DNA of 64,000 nucleotides, from contig NZ_JACHGH010000001.1 in assembly GCF_014207435.1 (NCBI RefSeq), forward strand, positions 434,001-498,000, in the 5' to 3' direction. Below, piece after piece: positions 17,760 to 26,879 of the stretch (within the stretch, counting starts at the first letter, position 1; every line of letters starts with the position of its first letter). The notes below the pieces were generated by a model. It was not told the DNA's origin. It made no database searches and was given only the letters and a program-made list of their open reading frames with translations. The DNA comes from Salirhabdus euzebyi (GTDB lineage Bacteria; Bacillota; Bacilli; Bacillales; Alkalibacillaceae). Position numbers and translations under genes: made by a program.

Positions 17760-20111
17760 CTAACCTAATTCCATTACAGTAATACCACTTCCACCTTCAT
17801 TCATATTCCCCATTCGGTGAGACTTAATAGAAGGATGGCGTTCAGCAAATTTTTGAACTCCTTTTCGTAAAGCACCAGTACCTTTACCATGAATAATAGA
17901 AACACTGTTATACCCAGCTAAAACAGCATCATCGATATACTTTTCTAGTTGTAGGAGAGCATCTTCATATCTTTCTCCTCTTAAATCAAGCTCTGTCTTT
18001 ACATGATAAGTATTTCCTTTTACGGTTGCTAACGGTTTTTCTTTTACTGGTTCTGGGCGTTTCATAAATTGCAAGTTTTTTCGTTTTACCTTTACTTTCA
18101 TAATTCCTAATTGAACCTGATATTCCTGCTTACTTATTTGTTCAACGATATAACCTTGTTGGTTAAGGGTTAATACCTTTACTTCATCCCCAGGTTGTAG
18201 TTCACCTTTCGTTGATTTTGCGTTTTCCGTTATTTCTTTATCATCATCGGTTAGATTAACACCCGCTTCAGATAGCTGTTTTTTCGCATTTATAATTTCA
18301 TGTTCTTTTACGGATGCTTGATCCTTCATGTTGCGTAGCTGTTCAATAATTTCTTCTGCCTCACGCTTTGCCTTTTCTATTTCTTTCGCTGCTTTTTCTT
18401 CTGCTTTTTTAAATAGCCTTTCTTTTTGTTGCTCAAACTGCTTCCATCTTTGTTCTAGCTCTTCTCTCATGTCTTTTGCTTCTTGTAAAACTTGCTCCGC
18501 ATTTTCATAATCTTCATCCGCTTTACGCCTTGATTCTTCTAAAGAGGCAATCATATTTTCTACACTTTGCGAATCGTGTCCTGTTAACGATTTCGCTTTG
18601 TCTATAATATTTTCCTCTAGGCCTAAGCGACGAGAAATTTCAAAAGCATTACTTCTCCCCGGAACCCCAATAAGCAAACGATACGTTGGTCTTAACGTTT
18701 TAATATCAAATTCAACAGAAGCATTCACTACTCCTTCTCTGTTGTACCCATAAGCTTTTAATTCTGGATAGTGTGTTGTAGCAATAACTCTAGCTTTCCG
18801 TGCCACCACTTCATCTAAAATCGCCATGGCTAATGCAGCGCCCTCTTGAGGATCTGTCCCTGCACCAAGTTCATCAAAAAGGACTAACGTTTTTTCATCT
18901 ACGTCTTTCAAGATGTCTACAATATTTGTCATATGTGAGGAAAAAGTACTCAAGCTTTGTTCAATTGATTGTTCATCACCTATATCCGCAAAAACTTCAT
19001 CAAAAATAGCTAACTCGCAACCATCTAAAGCAGGAATCTGTAACCCAGCTTGGGCCATCAATGTACACAGACCCACCATTTTAAGTGTAACGGTCTTACC
19101 ACCGGTATTAGGTCCTGTTATCACGATTGATGTATAGTCGGAACCTATTTCAATATCATTGGCTACTACCTCTTCATCAGTGATTAAAGGATGACGAGCT
19201 GCTTTCATTTTAATGATGCCATTTTCATTCATCGTTGGCATCGAGGCGTTTAAATCTTTAGCAAATTTAGCTTTTGCTACCATAAAATCAATTTCGGTTA
19301 ATATTTGTACATTTTGCAATAAAGAATGTTGATCATTTGCTACTAATACAGAGAGTTCCTGTAAAATACGATTAATCTCTTGCTTCTCTTCTACTTTTGC
19401 TGCCTGTAGTTTATTGTTCAAATCGACCACTGATTGTGGCTCTATAAACAGAGTAGCCCCTGAAGATGATTGATCATGCACAATCCCGCCAAAGGAAGCC
19501 CGATATTCCTGTTTAACTGGTATCACATATCTGTCATTACGAATAGTTACGATTGCGTCTGATAGCATTTTTGTCTTCGTTCTTGTATAGTTCTCCAGTT
19601 TGTCTCGTACGCTACTTTCATGAGAGCGGATCCTACTTCTTATTGTTCTTAGTTTGTCTGAAGCTCCGTCCATTACATGACCATGATCATCAATACAATG
19701 CTTAATACTTCTTTCCAAATCAGTTAAAAAAACAATTTCTGTAACAAGCTCTCGGAGAATCGGAATTGTCACTTCATCTATATCAATATCTTCAACAAAT
19801 TGCTTAATTATTTTTCCGGCTCTAATAGTACTTGCTATATCCAAACATTCCCCAGGACTTAAAATTCCACCAATGGATGCTCGCTTGACATGAGGACGTA
19901 TATCAAATATTCCACCTAATGGAATATTACCTTTTATTCGTAACACCTGGCTTGCCTCATCCGTCTCGTGTTGCCACTTTACAACCTCTTGAAAATTTGT
20001 GGAGGGGTGAAGCAAGCTTACTTTTTCTTTTCCGAGTGACGAGCCTGCATGACCAATAAGCTTTTCTTTAATCTTATTAAATTCTAGTACCCGTAAAATT
20101 CTTTCATTCAT
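17760..20111 (-). CDS. mutS2: Endonuclease MutS2
   Basis: MutS-like ATPase with a C-terminal Smr nuclease domain; roles in recombination control and in rescuing collided ribosomes have been reported for the family. The core has Walker A GPNTGGKT near residue 332, Walker [16 protein letters not shown] and [10 protein letters not shown] long coiled coil (about 515-630) rich in Glu/Lys follows, then the Smr domain with [20 protein letters not shown] and [13 protein letters not shown] start at [18 protein letters not shown] (783 residues), the conserved N-terminus; upstream in-frame codons overlap polX and are unlikely. 23 bases of gap to polX. Confidence 0.95.
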   Translation of the reverse strand: MNERILRVLEFNKIKEKLIGHAGSSLGKEKVSLLHPSTNFQEVVKWQHETDEASQVLRIKGNIPLGGIFDIRPHVKRASIGGILSPGECLDIASTIRAGKIIKQFVEDIDIDEVTIPILRELVTEIVFLTDLERSIKHCIDDHGHVMDGASDKLRTIRSRIRSHESSVRDKLENYTRTKTKMLSDAIVTIRNDRYVIPVKQEYRASFGGIVHDQSSSGATLFIEPQSVVDLNNKLQAAKVEEKQEINRILQELSVLVANDQHSLLQNVQILTEIDFMVAKAKFAKDLNASMPTMNENGIIKMKAARHPLITDEEVVANDIEIGSDYTSIVITGPNTGGKTVTLKMVGLCTLMAQAGLQIPALDGCELAIFDEVFADIGDEQSIEQSLSTFSSHMTNIVDILKDVDEKTLVLFDELGAGTDPQEGAALAMAILDEVVARKARVIATTHYPELKAYGYNREGVVNASVEFDIKTLRPTYRLLIGVPGRSNAFEISRRLGLEENIIDKAKSLTGHDSQSVENMIASLEESRRKADEDYENAEQVLQEAKDMREELEQRWKQFEQQKERLFKKAEEKAAKEIEKAKREAEEIIEQLRNMKDQASVKEHEIINAKKQLSEAGVNLTDDDKEITENAKSTKGELQPGDEVKVLTLNQQGYIVEQISKQEYQVQLGIMKVKVKRKNLQFMKRPEPVKEKPLATVKGNTYHVKTELDLRGERYEDALLQLEKYIDDAVLAGYNSVSIIHGKGTGALRKGVQKFAERHPSIKSHRMGNMNEGGSGITVMELG

Positions 20112-20134
20112 GTTGCCTAAACCCCTTTTTACAC

Positions 20135-21850
20135 TTATTCCCTGCTTAAAAATTCTTTTACCTCTTGTAACGACCATGTATTAATAACTGTTTCTTTCTT
20201 TAACCAAGCTTTTCTACTAAAGTTTACACCTAACTCCATGTCATCTAACATGGAATAGCTGTGCGCATCAGTGTTAATAGCAATTTTTACTCCTGCTTCT
20301 TGCGCCTCCCTCAACCATTTCCAAGTTAAATCCAAGCGGTTAGGGTTTGCGTTTAATTCTAATGCAGTATTTGTTTCCCTCGCCCACTTAATCAGTTGCT
20401 CATAGTCTACTTCATAACCATCACGTTTACCAATAACTCTACCGGTGGGATGAGCAATTAAGTGTACATAAGGACATTCCATCGCTGTTTTGAAGCGATT
20501 CATTATTTGCTCTTTTGATTGAGAAAAGCTTGAGTGAATGGAAGCAATGACAAAGTCCATCTCTTTTAAAAATTCGTCTGAAAAATCCAATGAACCGTCA
20601 GGAAGTATGTCCATTTCAATTCCAGCTAAAATGTGTATATCGTTATACTTTTGATTAAGTCGATTAATTTCTTCTCTTTGTTTACGTATCCTTTCTTCAT
20701 TTAACCCGTTAGCAACACGTAAAAATTTAGAGTGATCGGTAATAGCAATGTACTCATAGTTCAATTCTCTAGCTCTTAAGACCATTTCTTCTAATGACTG
20801 CGCACCATCACTCCAGGTCGTATGCATATGAAGATCACCACGCACATCACCAAAGTTAATATAGTCTAGCTCACCTTTAGCTTGTTCAATTTCTCCATTG
20901 TTTTCTCTCATCTCTGGTGGAATATAGCTGAGACCAAAATGAGCAAAAAATTGTGTTTCCGTTTCGAATGTTAAGATTTCACCGGTATTTACATTTTCTA
21001 CACCATATTCACTAATCTTTTCATTTCTTTGCTTTGCAAGCTGTCTCATCGCTACGTTATGATCTTTTGAACCAGTAAAATGATGTAGTGTTGTTGCAAA
21101 TTCTTCAAGCTTAACGATACGGAAATCTACAGACACATCATATACTTCCCCGTAAATGACTGTAACTTTTGTTGTTCCAGCAGCAACTACACTTGAAATT
21201 CCCTCTAGAGCAATTAGAGCTTCCTTCACTTTTTCTGGTTGATCAGTTGCCACAATAAAGTCTAAATCCTTAATCGTTTCCCTTGTTCTTCTTATGCTAC
21301 CTGCTCTTGAAAATTTTAAAATATCATCTATCTTCTTAAGTTGTTCTTCTATTGTTTCAACAATTGGGAGCATGAAAGCTATTGGAAGTCTCTCCGGTCT
21401 TTTGGAAGCATCTTCTATAGACTTCAGAATCTTCTCAGCTGTTTTTTTTCCAAACCCAGCTAGCTGCTCCACTTTCCCACTTTCACAAGCTTCTCTTAGC
21501 GACACAGCATCTATTACGCCCAATTCTTGATAAAGCTTTGAAAGTTTTTTCCCGCCTAATCCTTGTAAATCTAGAAGAGGAATTAAACCTGAAGGGACTG
21601 TTTTCTCCAACTCTTTCAACGTATCGGAATATCCAAGCTCTATAAACTCATTTATGACAGCAGCTGTTCCTTTCCCAATCCCTTTCATTTTGGTAAAATC
21701 CTCGATTTCGGTTAGAGATCGATCATCACTCTCAAGAGCTTGTGCGGCTTTACGATAAGCTGAAATTTTAAAAGGATTTTCTCCTTTTAACTCTAAATAA
21801 ATCGCTATCTTTTCTAATAGTTGAATAACTTGTTTTTTATTTATAGTCAT
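20135..21850 (-). CDS. polX: DNA polymerase/3'-5' exonuclease PolX
   Basis: A family X repair polymerase fused to a PHP nuclease. Helix-hairpin-helix segments ([30 protein letters not shown]) lead the polymerase palm with the paired aspartates of the [11 protein letters not shown] strand. The PHP domain (from about residue 335) has [46 protein letters not shown] and [15 protein letters not shown], which carry the metal ligands. Start at the ATG of MTINKKQV; a GTG three codons earlier lies in the ribosome-binding region. 571 residues. Between cvpA and mutS2. Confidence 0.95.
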   Translation of the reverse strand: MTINKKQVIQLLEKIAIYLELKGENPFKISAYRKAAQALESDDRSLTEIEDFTKMKGIGKGTAAVINEFIELGYSDTLKELEKTVPSGLIPLLDLQGLGGKKLSKLYQELGVIDAVSLREACESGKVEQLAGFGKKTAEKILKSIEDASKRPERLPIAFMLPIVETIEEQLKKIDDILKFSRAGSIRRTRETIKDLDFIVATDQPEKVKEALIALEGISSVVAAGTTKVTVIYGEVYDVSVDFRIVKLEEFATTLHHFTGSKDHNVAMRQLAKQRNEKISEYGVENVNTGEILTFETETQFFAHFGLSYIPPEMRENNGEIEQAKGELDYINFGDVRGDLHMHTTWSDGAQSLEEMVLRARELNYEYIAITDHSKFLRVANGLNEERIRKQREEINRLNQKYNDIHILAGIEMDILPDGSLDFSDEFLKEMDFVIASIHSSFSQSKEQIMNRFKTAMECPYVHLIAHPTGRVIGKRDGYEVDYEQLIKWARETNTALELNANPNRLDLTWKWLREAQEAGVKIAINTDAHSYSMLDDMELGVNFSRKAWLKKETVINTWSLQEVKEFLSRE

Positions 21851-21929
21851 ATGTATCACCCACTTTATTATAGTTCATCATAGTAAATATCGCATGTTAA
21901 AGCAAAAGGCCTACCTATATCACGGCGGA

Positions 21930-21961
21930 AAAAAGAAAAACTTCTCGTTAGGAGAAGTTTT
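21930..21961 (-). terminator. Hairpin with T-run between cvpA and polX
   Basis: AAAACTTCTC / GAGAAGTTTT stem with a five-base loop, followed on the minus strand by TTTTTCTTTTTT. It overlaps the last codons of cvpA. As polX follows closely, it may be a partial terminator that lowers downstream expression. Confidence 0.75.
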
Positions 21962-22505
21962 CAAGAGCTTCTGATATGTGTTTAAACCATAAATCCTTAA
22001 TTTGTTCGGATAATAAAGGTGTATGCTCAACCATAAATTGAGCAATAGACGAGTCACTTACATACCCTTGGACAAAATCTATTGGCATCAAAGCTAAAAA
22101 GTACAAAATAATAAACAAAATGAAATAAGTTTCAATAAAACCTAAAATGGCACCTAACAAGCCATTAAAACTATGTAGTATCGGAAGCTCCGTCACAAAA
22201 TCGAGCATATTAGCAACAATTTGCAACATAATTTTCACGACAAAAAACAAGACGACAAAAGAAATTCCATTGTAAAAGGCTGTTTCCAATGGCAATGAAT
22301 CAAACATTGCCCATAAGCCTTCGTCAGATATATCTGGATAAGGTATCCACATGGTTAATTTAGGGGCTAAATTATCATAATAAATAATGGCAAATAAAAA
22401 GGCAATAATAAATCCAGTGAGGTGTAGCACCTGCATAATAAATCCTCTTTTTAGACCTATTAGAGTACCAATGATTAATAGAATAACTAGAATAAAGTCA
22501 ACCAT
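21948..22505 (-). CDS. cvpA: CvpA family membrane protein (YshB)
   Basis: About 185 residues with four predicted membrane helices, matching the CvpA/YshB family: the N-terminal VDFILVILLIIGTLIGLKRG is the family signature. The gene overlaps the end of zapA by eight bases. I start at the ATG of MVDFIL, preceded by AAAGGAGA; six earlier codons would lie within zapA. The E. coli namesake affects colicin V production, but the Bacillus role is not established. Between zapA and polX, as in B. subtilis. Confidence 0.88.
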   Translation of the reverse strand: MVDFILVILLIIGTLIGLKRGFIMQVLHLTGFIIAFLFAIIYYDNLAPKLTMWIPYPDISDEGLWAMFDSLPLETAFYNGISFVVLFFVVKIMLQIVANMLDFVTELPILHSFNGLLGAILGFIETYFILFIILYFLALMPIDFVQGYVSDSSIAQFMVEHTPLLSEQIKDLWFKHISEALENFS

Positions 22506-22770
22506 TTTTTCTCCTTTCCTCACTACGTAATTGCTCTGTCATAGATCGATATTCTTCCTTAAGTTTAATATAGTCATTCATTGCATTAACAGCTGTTAAA
22601 ACAGCTAACTTTGCTGTATCAAGACGAGGATTGGCCTCCTGAATTTCTTTCATCTTTTGATCTACCATACTGGCGATCATTTGAATATGGTGTGAAGGTT
22701 CCTCACCAACAACAGTATATTTTTGATTGTGTATTTCAACAGTTGTTCTCGTTTTGTCTGAATGTGACAT
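22498..22770 (-). CDS. zapA: Cell division protein ZapA
   Basis: A roughly 90-residue FtsZ-ring stabiliser. The N-terminal beta part TTVEIHNQKYTVVGEEPSHH binds FtsZ, and the C-terminal coiled coil (DYIKLKEEYRSMTEQLRSEE) drives tetramer formation. DTAKLAVLTAVNAMNDY is the conserved family core. Start at ATG 22770, with GAGGAGG before it; an upstream ATG would place that site inside the coding region. Divergent from rnhC and first gene of the cvpA-polX-mutS2 unit. Confidence 0.93.
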   Translation of the reverse strand: MSHSDKTRTTVEIHNQKYTVVGEEPSHHIQMIASMVDQKMKEIQEANPRLDTAKLAVLTAVNAMNDYIKLKEEYRSMTEQLRSEERRKNG

Positions 22771-22908
22771 TTGAAAGGCCTCCTCACTATACATCCTAAA
22801 AATTATATTAACATGATTAAGTACAATATGGAAATTAAACTTGTGAAAGAATCCATGAATTTAATAGTTTTTGTTATACTAGTTACAGAAAAGGAAGGAG
22901 CTATAAAG

Positions 22909-23835
22909 ATGTCACAAACTGTATTACAACTACCCACCTCTGAATTAAATAAGATGAAAGATTACTATAAAAATGATTTAAAGCCTAATTCACCAAGTAG
23001 TGCACTATTTGCAGCCAAATTAAGTGGGTGCACCATTACTGCTTATCAATCAGGAAAAGTCCTTTTTCAAGGAGCAAATCATTCCAATGAAGCACAAAAA
23101 TGGGGACATCCACTTAAAATGACTAAGCAGGTAGAAAAAGAAAAGATAGTCCCTGACTGTGTTACCCATAGTCATATGGGAACAGATGAGGCAGGATCGG
23201 GTGACTTTTTTGGTCCAATGACTGCAGCTGCAGCTTATGTGGAGGAAAGTAAAATTCCTTTATTAAAAGAGCTCGGCGTGAGAGACTCCAAATCGATGTC
23301 AGATGAATCTGTCCTTCATGTTGCTGATCAAATTATTGCAGCTAAAATTCCTTATAGTCTTCTCGTATTACATAATCCAAAATACAACGAATTACAAAAA
23401 AAAGGATGGACCCAAGGGAAAATGAAAGTTATGCTCCATTTTCATGCGATCCAAAATGTATTGAAAAAAATAAACATCGAAGAGCTTGATGGAATAGTTG
23501 TTGATCAGTTTGCTGAACGTCGTGTATTTCAACGTCACCTTACCTCAGAAAAAAAGAAGCTACCCGAAAAGATGTATTTCTTAACGAAAGCAGAAAGCTA
23601 TTCGATTGCAGTTGCTGCAGCTTCTATTTTATCTCGAGCCAAATTTTTAAAAGAAATGGACCGTCTTTCAAAAGACATTGGTTTCAAGCTCCCAAAAGGA
23701 GCAAGTAAGCTAGTAGATGAGCAAGCTGCAAAAATAATAGCTGCCAAAGGAAAGACAGTACTATACGATTATGTTAAAATACATTTTGCCAATTTACAAA
23801 AAGCAGAAACACTTCTTCAAAACAAGAGAAAATGA
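22909..23835 (+). CDS. rnhC: Ribonuclease HIII
   Basis: Degrades RNA in RNA-DNA hybrids. An N-terminal TBP-like substrate-binding domain (about residues 1-85) is followed by the type 2 RNase H core with the catalytic HMGTDEAGSGDFFGPM motif near residue 92, ELGVRDSKSMSD, and LDGIVVDQFAE and KAESYSIAVAAASILSRA further on. The GTDEAGSGD form (with Glu and Gly) is characteristic of HIII rather than HII. The start is at 22909, with AAGGAAGGAG nine bases upstream; earlier in-frame methionines lack a site. 308 residues. Divergent from zapA. Confidence 0.96.
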   Translation: MSQTVLQLPTSELNKMKDYYKNDLKPNSPSSALFAAKLSGCTITAYQSGKVLFQGANHSNEAQKWGHPLKMTKQVEKEKIVPDCVTHSHMGTDEAGSGDFFGPMTAAAAYVEESKIPLLKELGVRDSKSMSDESVLHVADQIIAAKIPYSLLVLHNPKYNELQKKGWTQGKMKVMLHFHAIQNVLKKINIEELDGIVVDQFAERRVFQRHLTSEKKKLPEKMYFLTKAESYSIAVAAASILSRAKFLKEMDRLSKDIGFKLPKGASKLVDEQAAKIIAAKGKTVLYDYVKIHFANLQKAETLLQNKRK

Positions 23836-23837
23836 GC

Positions 23838-23875
23838 AAAGAACACAAAGACTATTCGTTTTTGTGTTCTTTTTG
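23838..23875 (+). terminator. Terminator of rnhC
   Basis: AAAGAACACAAA / TTTTGTGTTCTTTTT stem with a nine-base loop and a T tail on the plus strand, three bases after the rnhC stop. Confidence 0.85.
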
Positions 23876-23897
23876 TAATAAAGTTTGTATGGGGGAG

Positions 23898-26057
23898 CTA
23901 CTGTGTTAAAGGTAAGGATACGGAGAAGGTGGTCCCTTCATTCGGTTCACTTGCAACAGAAATAACACCGTGGTGTCTTTCCACAATCGACTGACTTACA
24001 GTAAGTCCTAAACCAGTTCCAGAATCTTTTGTCGTATAAAATGGAAGAAATAGATTTTTCAATTCATTTTTAGGAATTCCTTTTCCTTGATCAGTAACTC
24101 TTAATGAAACTTCATTGTCCATCTTATTAGCTTTAATATGAATTTCTCCACCATTTTCCATTGACTCGAGCCCATTTTTCAGCAAATTAATCATCACTTG
24201 CTTTAACTCATCTTTATTACAATGAATATATATTGGGTTTGTTTCAAACGTGATGACGAATGTAATTCCTTTTTTATTTGCTTGTAATTCAAACAAAGTA
24301 ACAGCACTTTTGACAATTGAATACAAATTTTCCTTTTTAAACTTCTTTTCCATAGGTTTTGCTAGTAATAATAATTCACTTAGTATATTTTCTATTCTTG
24401 TCATTTCAGCTTTTATTACACCGATATATTCTTCATTCCATTCATTTTCATTATCCATAATTTGAAAGAAGCCTTTTATAGCGGTTAATGGAGTCTTTAA
24501 TTCATGAGCAATTCCAGCAGCGAGCTGTCCTGTCATAATTAACTTTTCATTGTTCAGCCTATCCTCTTGTGCTTGAACTCTTTCCGTTATATCTCGACCA
24601 ATTGCTATAATATTTATGATGTTTCCATTTTCATCTTTAATATTTTTAAAGGATCGCTCTACCCATACATAATGGCCATTTTTATGACGATAACGGGCCA
24701 TAAAGACACCCCTGTCTCCAGAGGCTTTTCTTCTAACCCATTTGAAATCTTCTGGGTGAAGAAGGTTTACACCAGATTGTCCAATTAATTCATCTGGTTC
24801 ATAGCCTAGTAGCTTTCGTATAGAAGGGGAAATATAGATCAAAACTCCCTTACCATCACTGTATGAAATAACATCATGTACGTTTTGGGAAATTAATTTA
24901 TATAAATCTTCACTTTTCTGTAATTTTTGTTGTGCAAATTTTTGATCTGTAATGTCCCGGCTTATCCCAATTATTTTCTCAATATTTCCATCTTGGTCAT
25001 AAAAAGCCTCTAATTCTGATTGAATATAGCGTATTTGTCCATCCGGGCGAACAATCCTATAATTGTGATTTTCGGGTTTACCTTGCATAATATCAAAAAT
25101 AACCCTTCTTACTTTCACCTTGTCTTCTGGATGAACATATTGCAAAAACTTTTGAAGATTCATTTTATTCGATGTGTCTATACCAACAATTCGGTACATT
25201 TCGTCTGACCAAAAAATGGCCTGACTATTTACCTTCCATTCCCACGCTCCCAATTTTGCTATTTTCATCGCAAGCCTTGATGTCGACTCACTTTTAATAA
25301 TTGTCTGTTCTGCTTCCTTCTGTTTTGTAATATCTTTGGCAATCCCATATACACCTACTACTCTATTTTGAACGATGATAGGTACGTTCGTAACATTTAC
25401 TTCCACATGATTGCCTTCTTTAGTTAAACAAGTAATTTCATAATTTTGCGGGATACCTTGAACAGCTTGCTGAAAATGATAGTTAGTTCTTTCTATATCC
25501 TCGGGCACAACGAATGTAGCGTAGTGCATTTTTGTTGTTTCTTCAACAGAGTAACCAAATAATTGTGCATGGCTTTTATTTATCGATAAAAAATTACCAT
25601 GTAAATCAAAGGAAAAAACAGCATCAGGGTGATGATAAAATAGTGATTTATAATATTCTTGACTTTCATCAAGCCTTTTTTTACTCTCGGTTACATCACG
25701 AAAGTGAACAAACAATCCATTTTTCGAAGGATAAGCTGTGACATCAAACCATGTATTTAATGGGGGATAGAACTCTTGGAATTCAACAGTCACTTGCTCA
25801 TTCATTGCTTTATTATATTCTTGGTAAAAGATTAGATAAGCTGCTTCGCCAAATTCCTCCCAAAGATTTTTACCAATTAGCTCATCCTTACTCCTTAAGA
25901 GTAATTTTTCACCGGCACTGTTGATGTATATGAATTTCCAATTTGAATCCACTTCAAAAAAAGCATCTTTTAAATTATCCATTTGCTCATCAATGTTATG
26001 TATTTTTTTGTTCACTTTTGTGAATAAGTTTTGTATTACTTTTTTCAGTCGTGTCAT
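23898..26057 (-). CDS. Cytosolic multi-PAS sensor histidine kinase
   Basis: A 719-residue kinase with no transmembrane segment. Four PAS domains cover roughly residues 30-125, 135-250, 260-380 and 385-500, each ending in a DIT-type linker (KDITKQKEAEQ, SRDITDQKFAQQ, GRDITERVQAQ). A HisKA domain with the phospho-His motif GQLAAGIAHELKTPLTAI and a HATPase domain (NLLKNGLESM, GKGIPKNE, TGLGLTVSQS) follow. Layout resembles the KinA/KinE sporulation kinases that feed Spo0F, and the H-box is similar, but that role is inferred. No response regulator is adjacent. I start at MTRLKKVIQN, 20 bases after the acetyltransferase stop, with AGAGGT upstream. Confidence 0.88.
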   Translation of the reverse strand: MTRLKKVIQNLFTKVNKKIHNIDEQMDNLKDAFFEVDSNWKFIYINSAGEKLLLRSKDELIGKNLWEEFGEAAYLIFYQEYNKAMNEQVTVEFQEFYPPLNTWFDVTAYPSKNGLFVHFRDVTESKKRLDESQEYYKSLFYHHPDAVFSFDLHGNFLSINKSHAQLFGYSVEETTKMHYATFVVPEDIERTNYHFQQAVQGIPQNYEITCLTKEGNHVEVNVTNVPIIVQNRVVGVYGIAKDITKQKEAEQTIIKSESTSRLAMKIAKLGAWEWKVNSQAIFWSDEMYRIVGIDTSNKMNLQKFLQYVHPEDKVKVRRVIFDIMQGKPENHNYRIVRPDGQIRYIQSELEAFYDQDGNIEKIIGISRDITDQKFAQQKLQKSEDLYKLISQNVHDVISYSDGKGVLIYISPSIRKLLGYEPDELIGQSGVNLLHPEDFKWVRRKASGDRGVFMARYRHKNGHYVWVERSFKNIKDENGNIINIIAIGRDITERVQAQEDRLNNEKLIMTGQLAAGIAHELKTPLTAIKGFFQIMDNENEWNEEYIGVIKAEMTRIENILSELLLLAKPMEKKFKKENLYSIVKSAVTLFELQANKKGITFVITFETNPIYIHCNKDELKQVMINLLKNGLESMENGGEIHIKANKMDNEVSLRVTDQGKGIPKNELKNLFLPFYTTKDSGTGLGLTVSQSIVERHHGVISVASEPNEGTTFSVSLPLTQ

Positions 26058-26077
26058 TTTATCTTTACCTCTATCAT

Positions 26078-26584
26078 TTATATCCTCTTTATCAATTCGT
26101 CCCATTCACCTTGCTGTTCAATAAACCCTATTTTTCTATACATATGCTGAGCAGAGGCGTTTCCTTCTGTAACCATCAAAAATAACTCTTTGTACCCTTG
26201 TTCCACTAAACTATTTATGGACTTTTTGATTAAAAATGTGGAAAAGCCTTTATTATGATGTTCAGGGTGGGTGACATTATAGGTTACAAACGGAGCCCCT
26301 TTAAATAGGGAAATGATTGTTGTTGCAACAGGTAAATTTTTCAATTCTATCATGTAAGAACAATCAGATAATAATTTACCGTATTTACCATTTAACGTAG
26401 CTTGTATTTCTTTTATAAATTGTTCTACTGTTTCACCTTCATAATCGATTGTATCTTTATAAGCTGAATACATCAAATTTCCTAGCATACTAGTATTAAC
26501 ACTAGTCAAATTAGTACTAAGTATATCTTTTTTTATTACCTGATGATCTAACAACAACTTCATTTTAATACGTTTAGCTTGCAA
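26078..26584 (-). CDS. GNAT-family N-acetyltransferase
   Basis: A 168-residue protein whose second half carries the GNAT acetyl-CoA site: VTHPEHHNKGFSTFLIKKSI (the Q/RxxGxG/A-type loop appears as HNKGFS) followed by LMVTEGNASAQHMYRKIGF, the classic C-terminal motif. The N-terminal 60 residues are not recognisable. The start appears to be TTG with GTAGGT upstream; an ATG seven codons inside has no site. Probably cotranscribed with the PAS kinase that follows. A dispersed repeat lies just upstream. Substrate unknown. Confidence 0.78.
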   Translation of the reverse strand: MQAKRIKMKLLLDHQVIKKDILSTNLTSVNTSMLGNLMYSAYKDTIDYEGETVEQFIKEIQATLNGKYGKLLSDCSYMIELKNLPVATTIISLFKGAPFVTYNVTHPEHHNKGFSTFLIKKSINSLVEQGYKELFLMVTEGNASAQHMYRKIGFIEQQGEWDELIKRI

Positions 26585-26606
26585 AAAATATGACCTACTT
26601 TCATTA

Positions 26607-26669
26607 TTAGAAAAACTTGGCTTGTCGCCAAGTCCTTATGGCGAAAGCCTTATTTTTACTTATACTTTT
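26607..26669. repeat. Dispersed hairpin repeat, family A, copy 2
   Basis: TTAGAAAAACTTGGCTTGTC followed by GCCAAGTCCTTA and GGCGAAAGCCTTA, ending in CTTATACTTT. It closely matches the copy in the fadR leader, also lying immediately upstream of a minus-strand gene. The rest of the gap to pheT (26670-26846) holds only a 9-base stem AGCATTACT / AGTAATGCT at 26708-26728. Confidence 0.7.
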
Positions 26670-26846
26670 ATCCTTTAACAAAGTTAAACTTTCTTAAGTA
26701 CAAATAAGCATTACTATTAGTAATGCTCTCCATCTATACTTCACATGTTTTATAGAGGGATTTTGTCAGTATGTTGTCAATAGCATTATAATTATATTTC
26801 TCTATTGGGATGCATTTTCCTTGTTTATGTTGAGTAAAAATTGCAT

Positions 26847-26878
26847 AAAAAAACCAAGCCATGTGGCTTGGTTTTTTC
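26847..26878 (-). terminator. Terminator of pheST
   Basis: Perfect AAACCAAGCC / GGCTTGGTTT stem with an ATGT loop and T-runs on both sides, directly after the pheT stop. Confidence 0.92.
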
Positions 26879-26879
26879 T

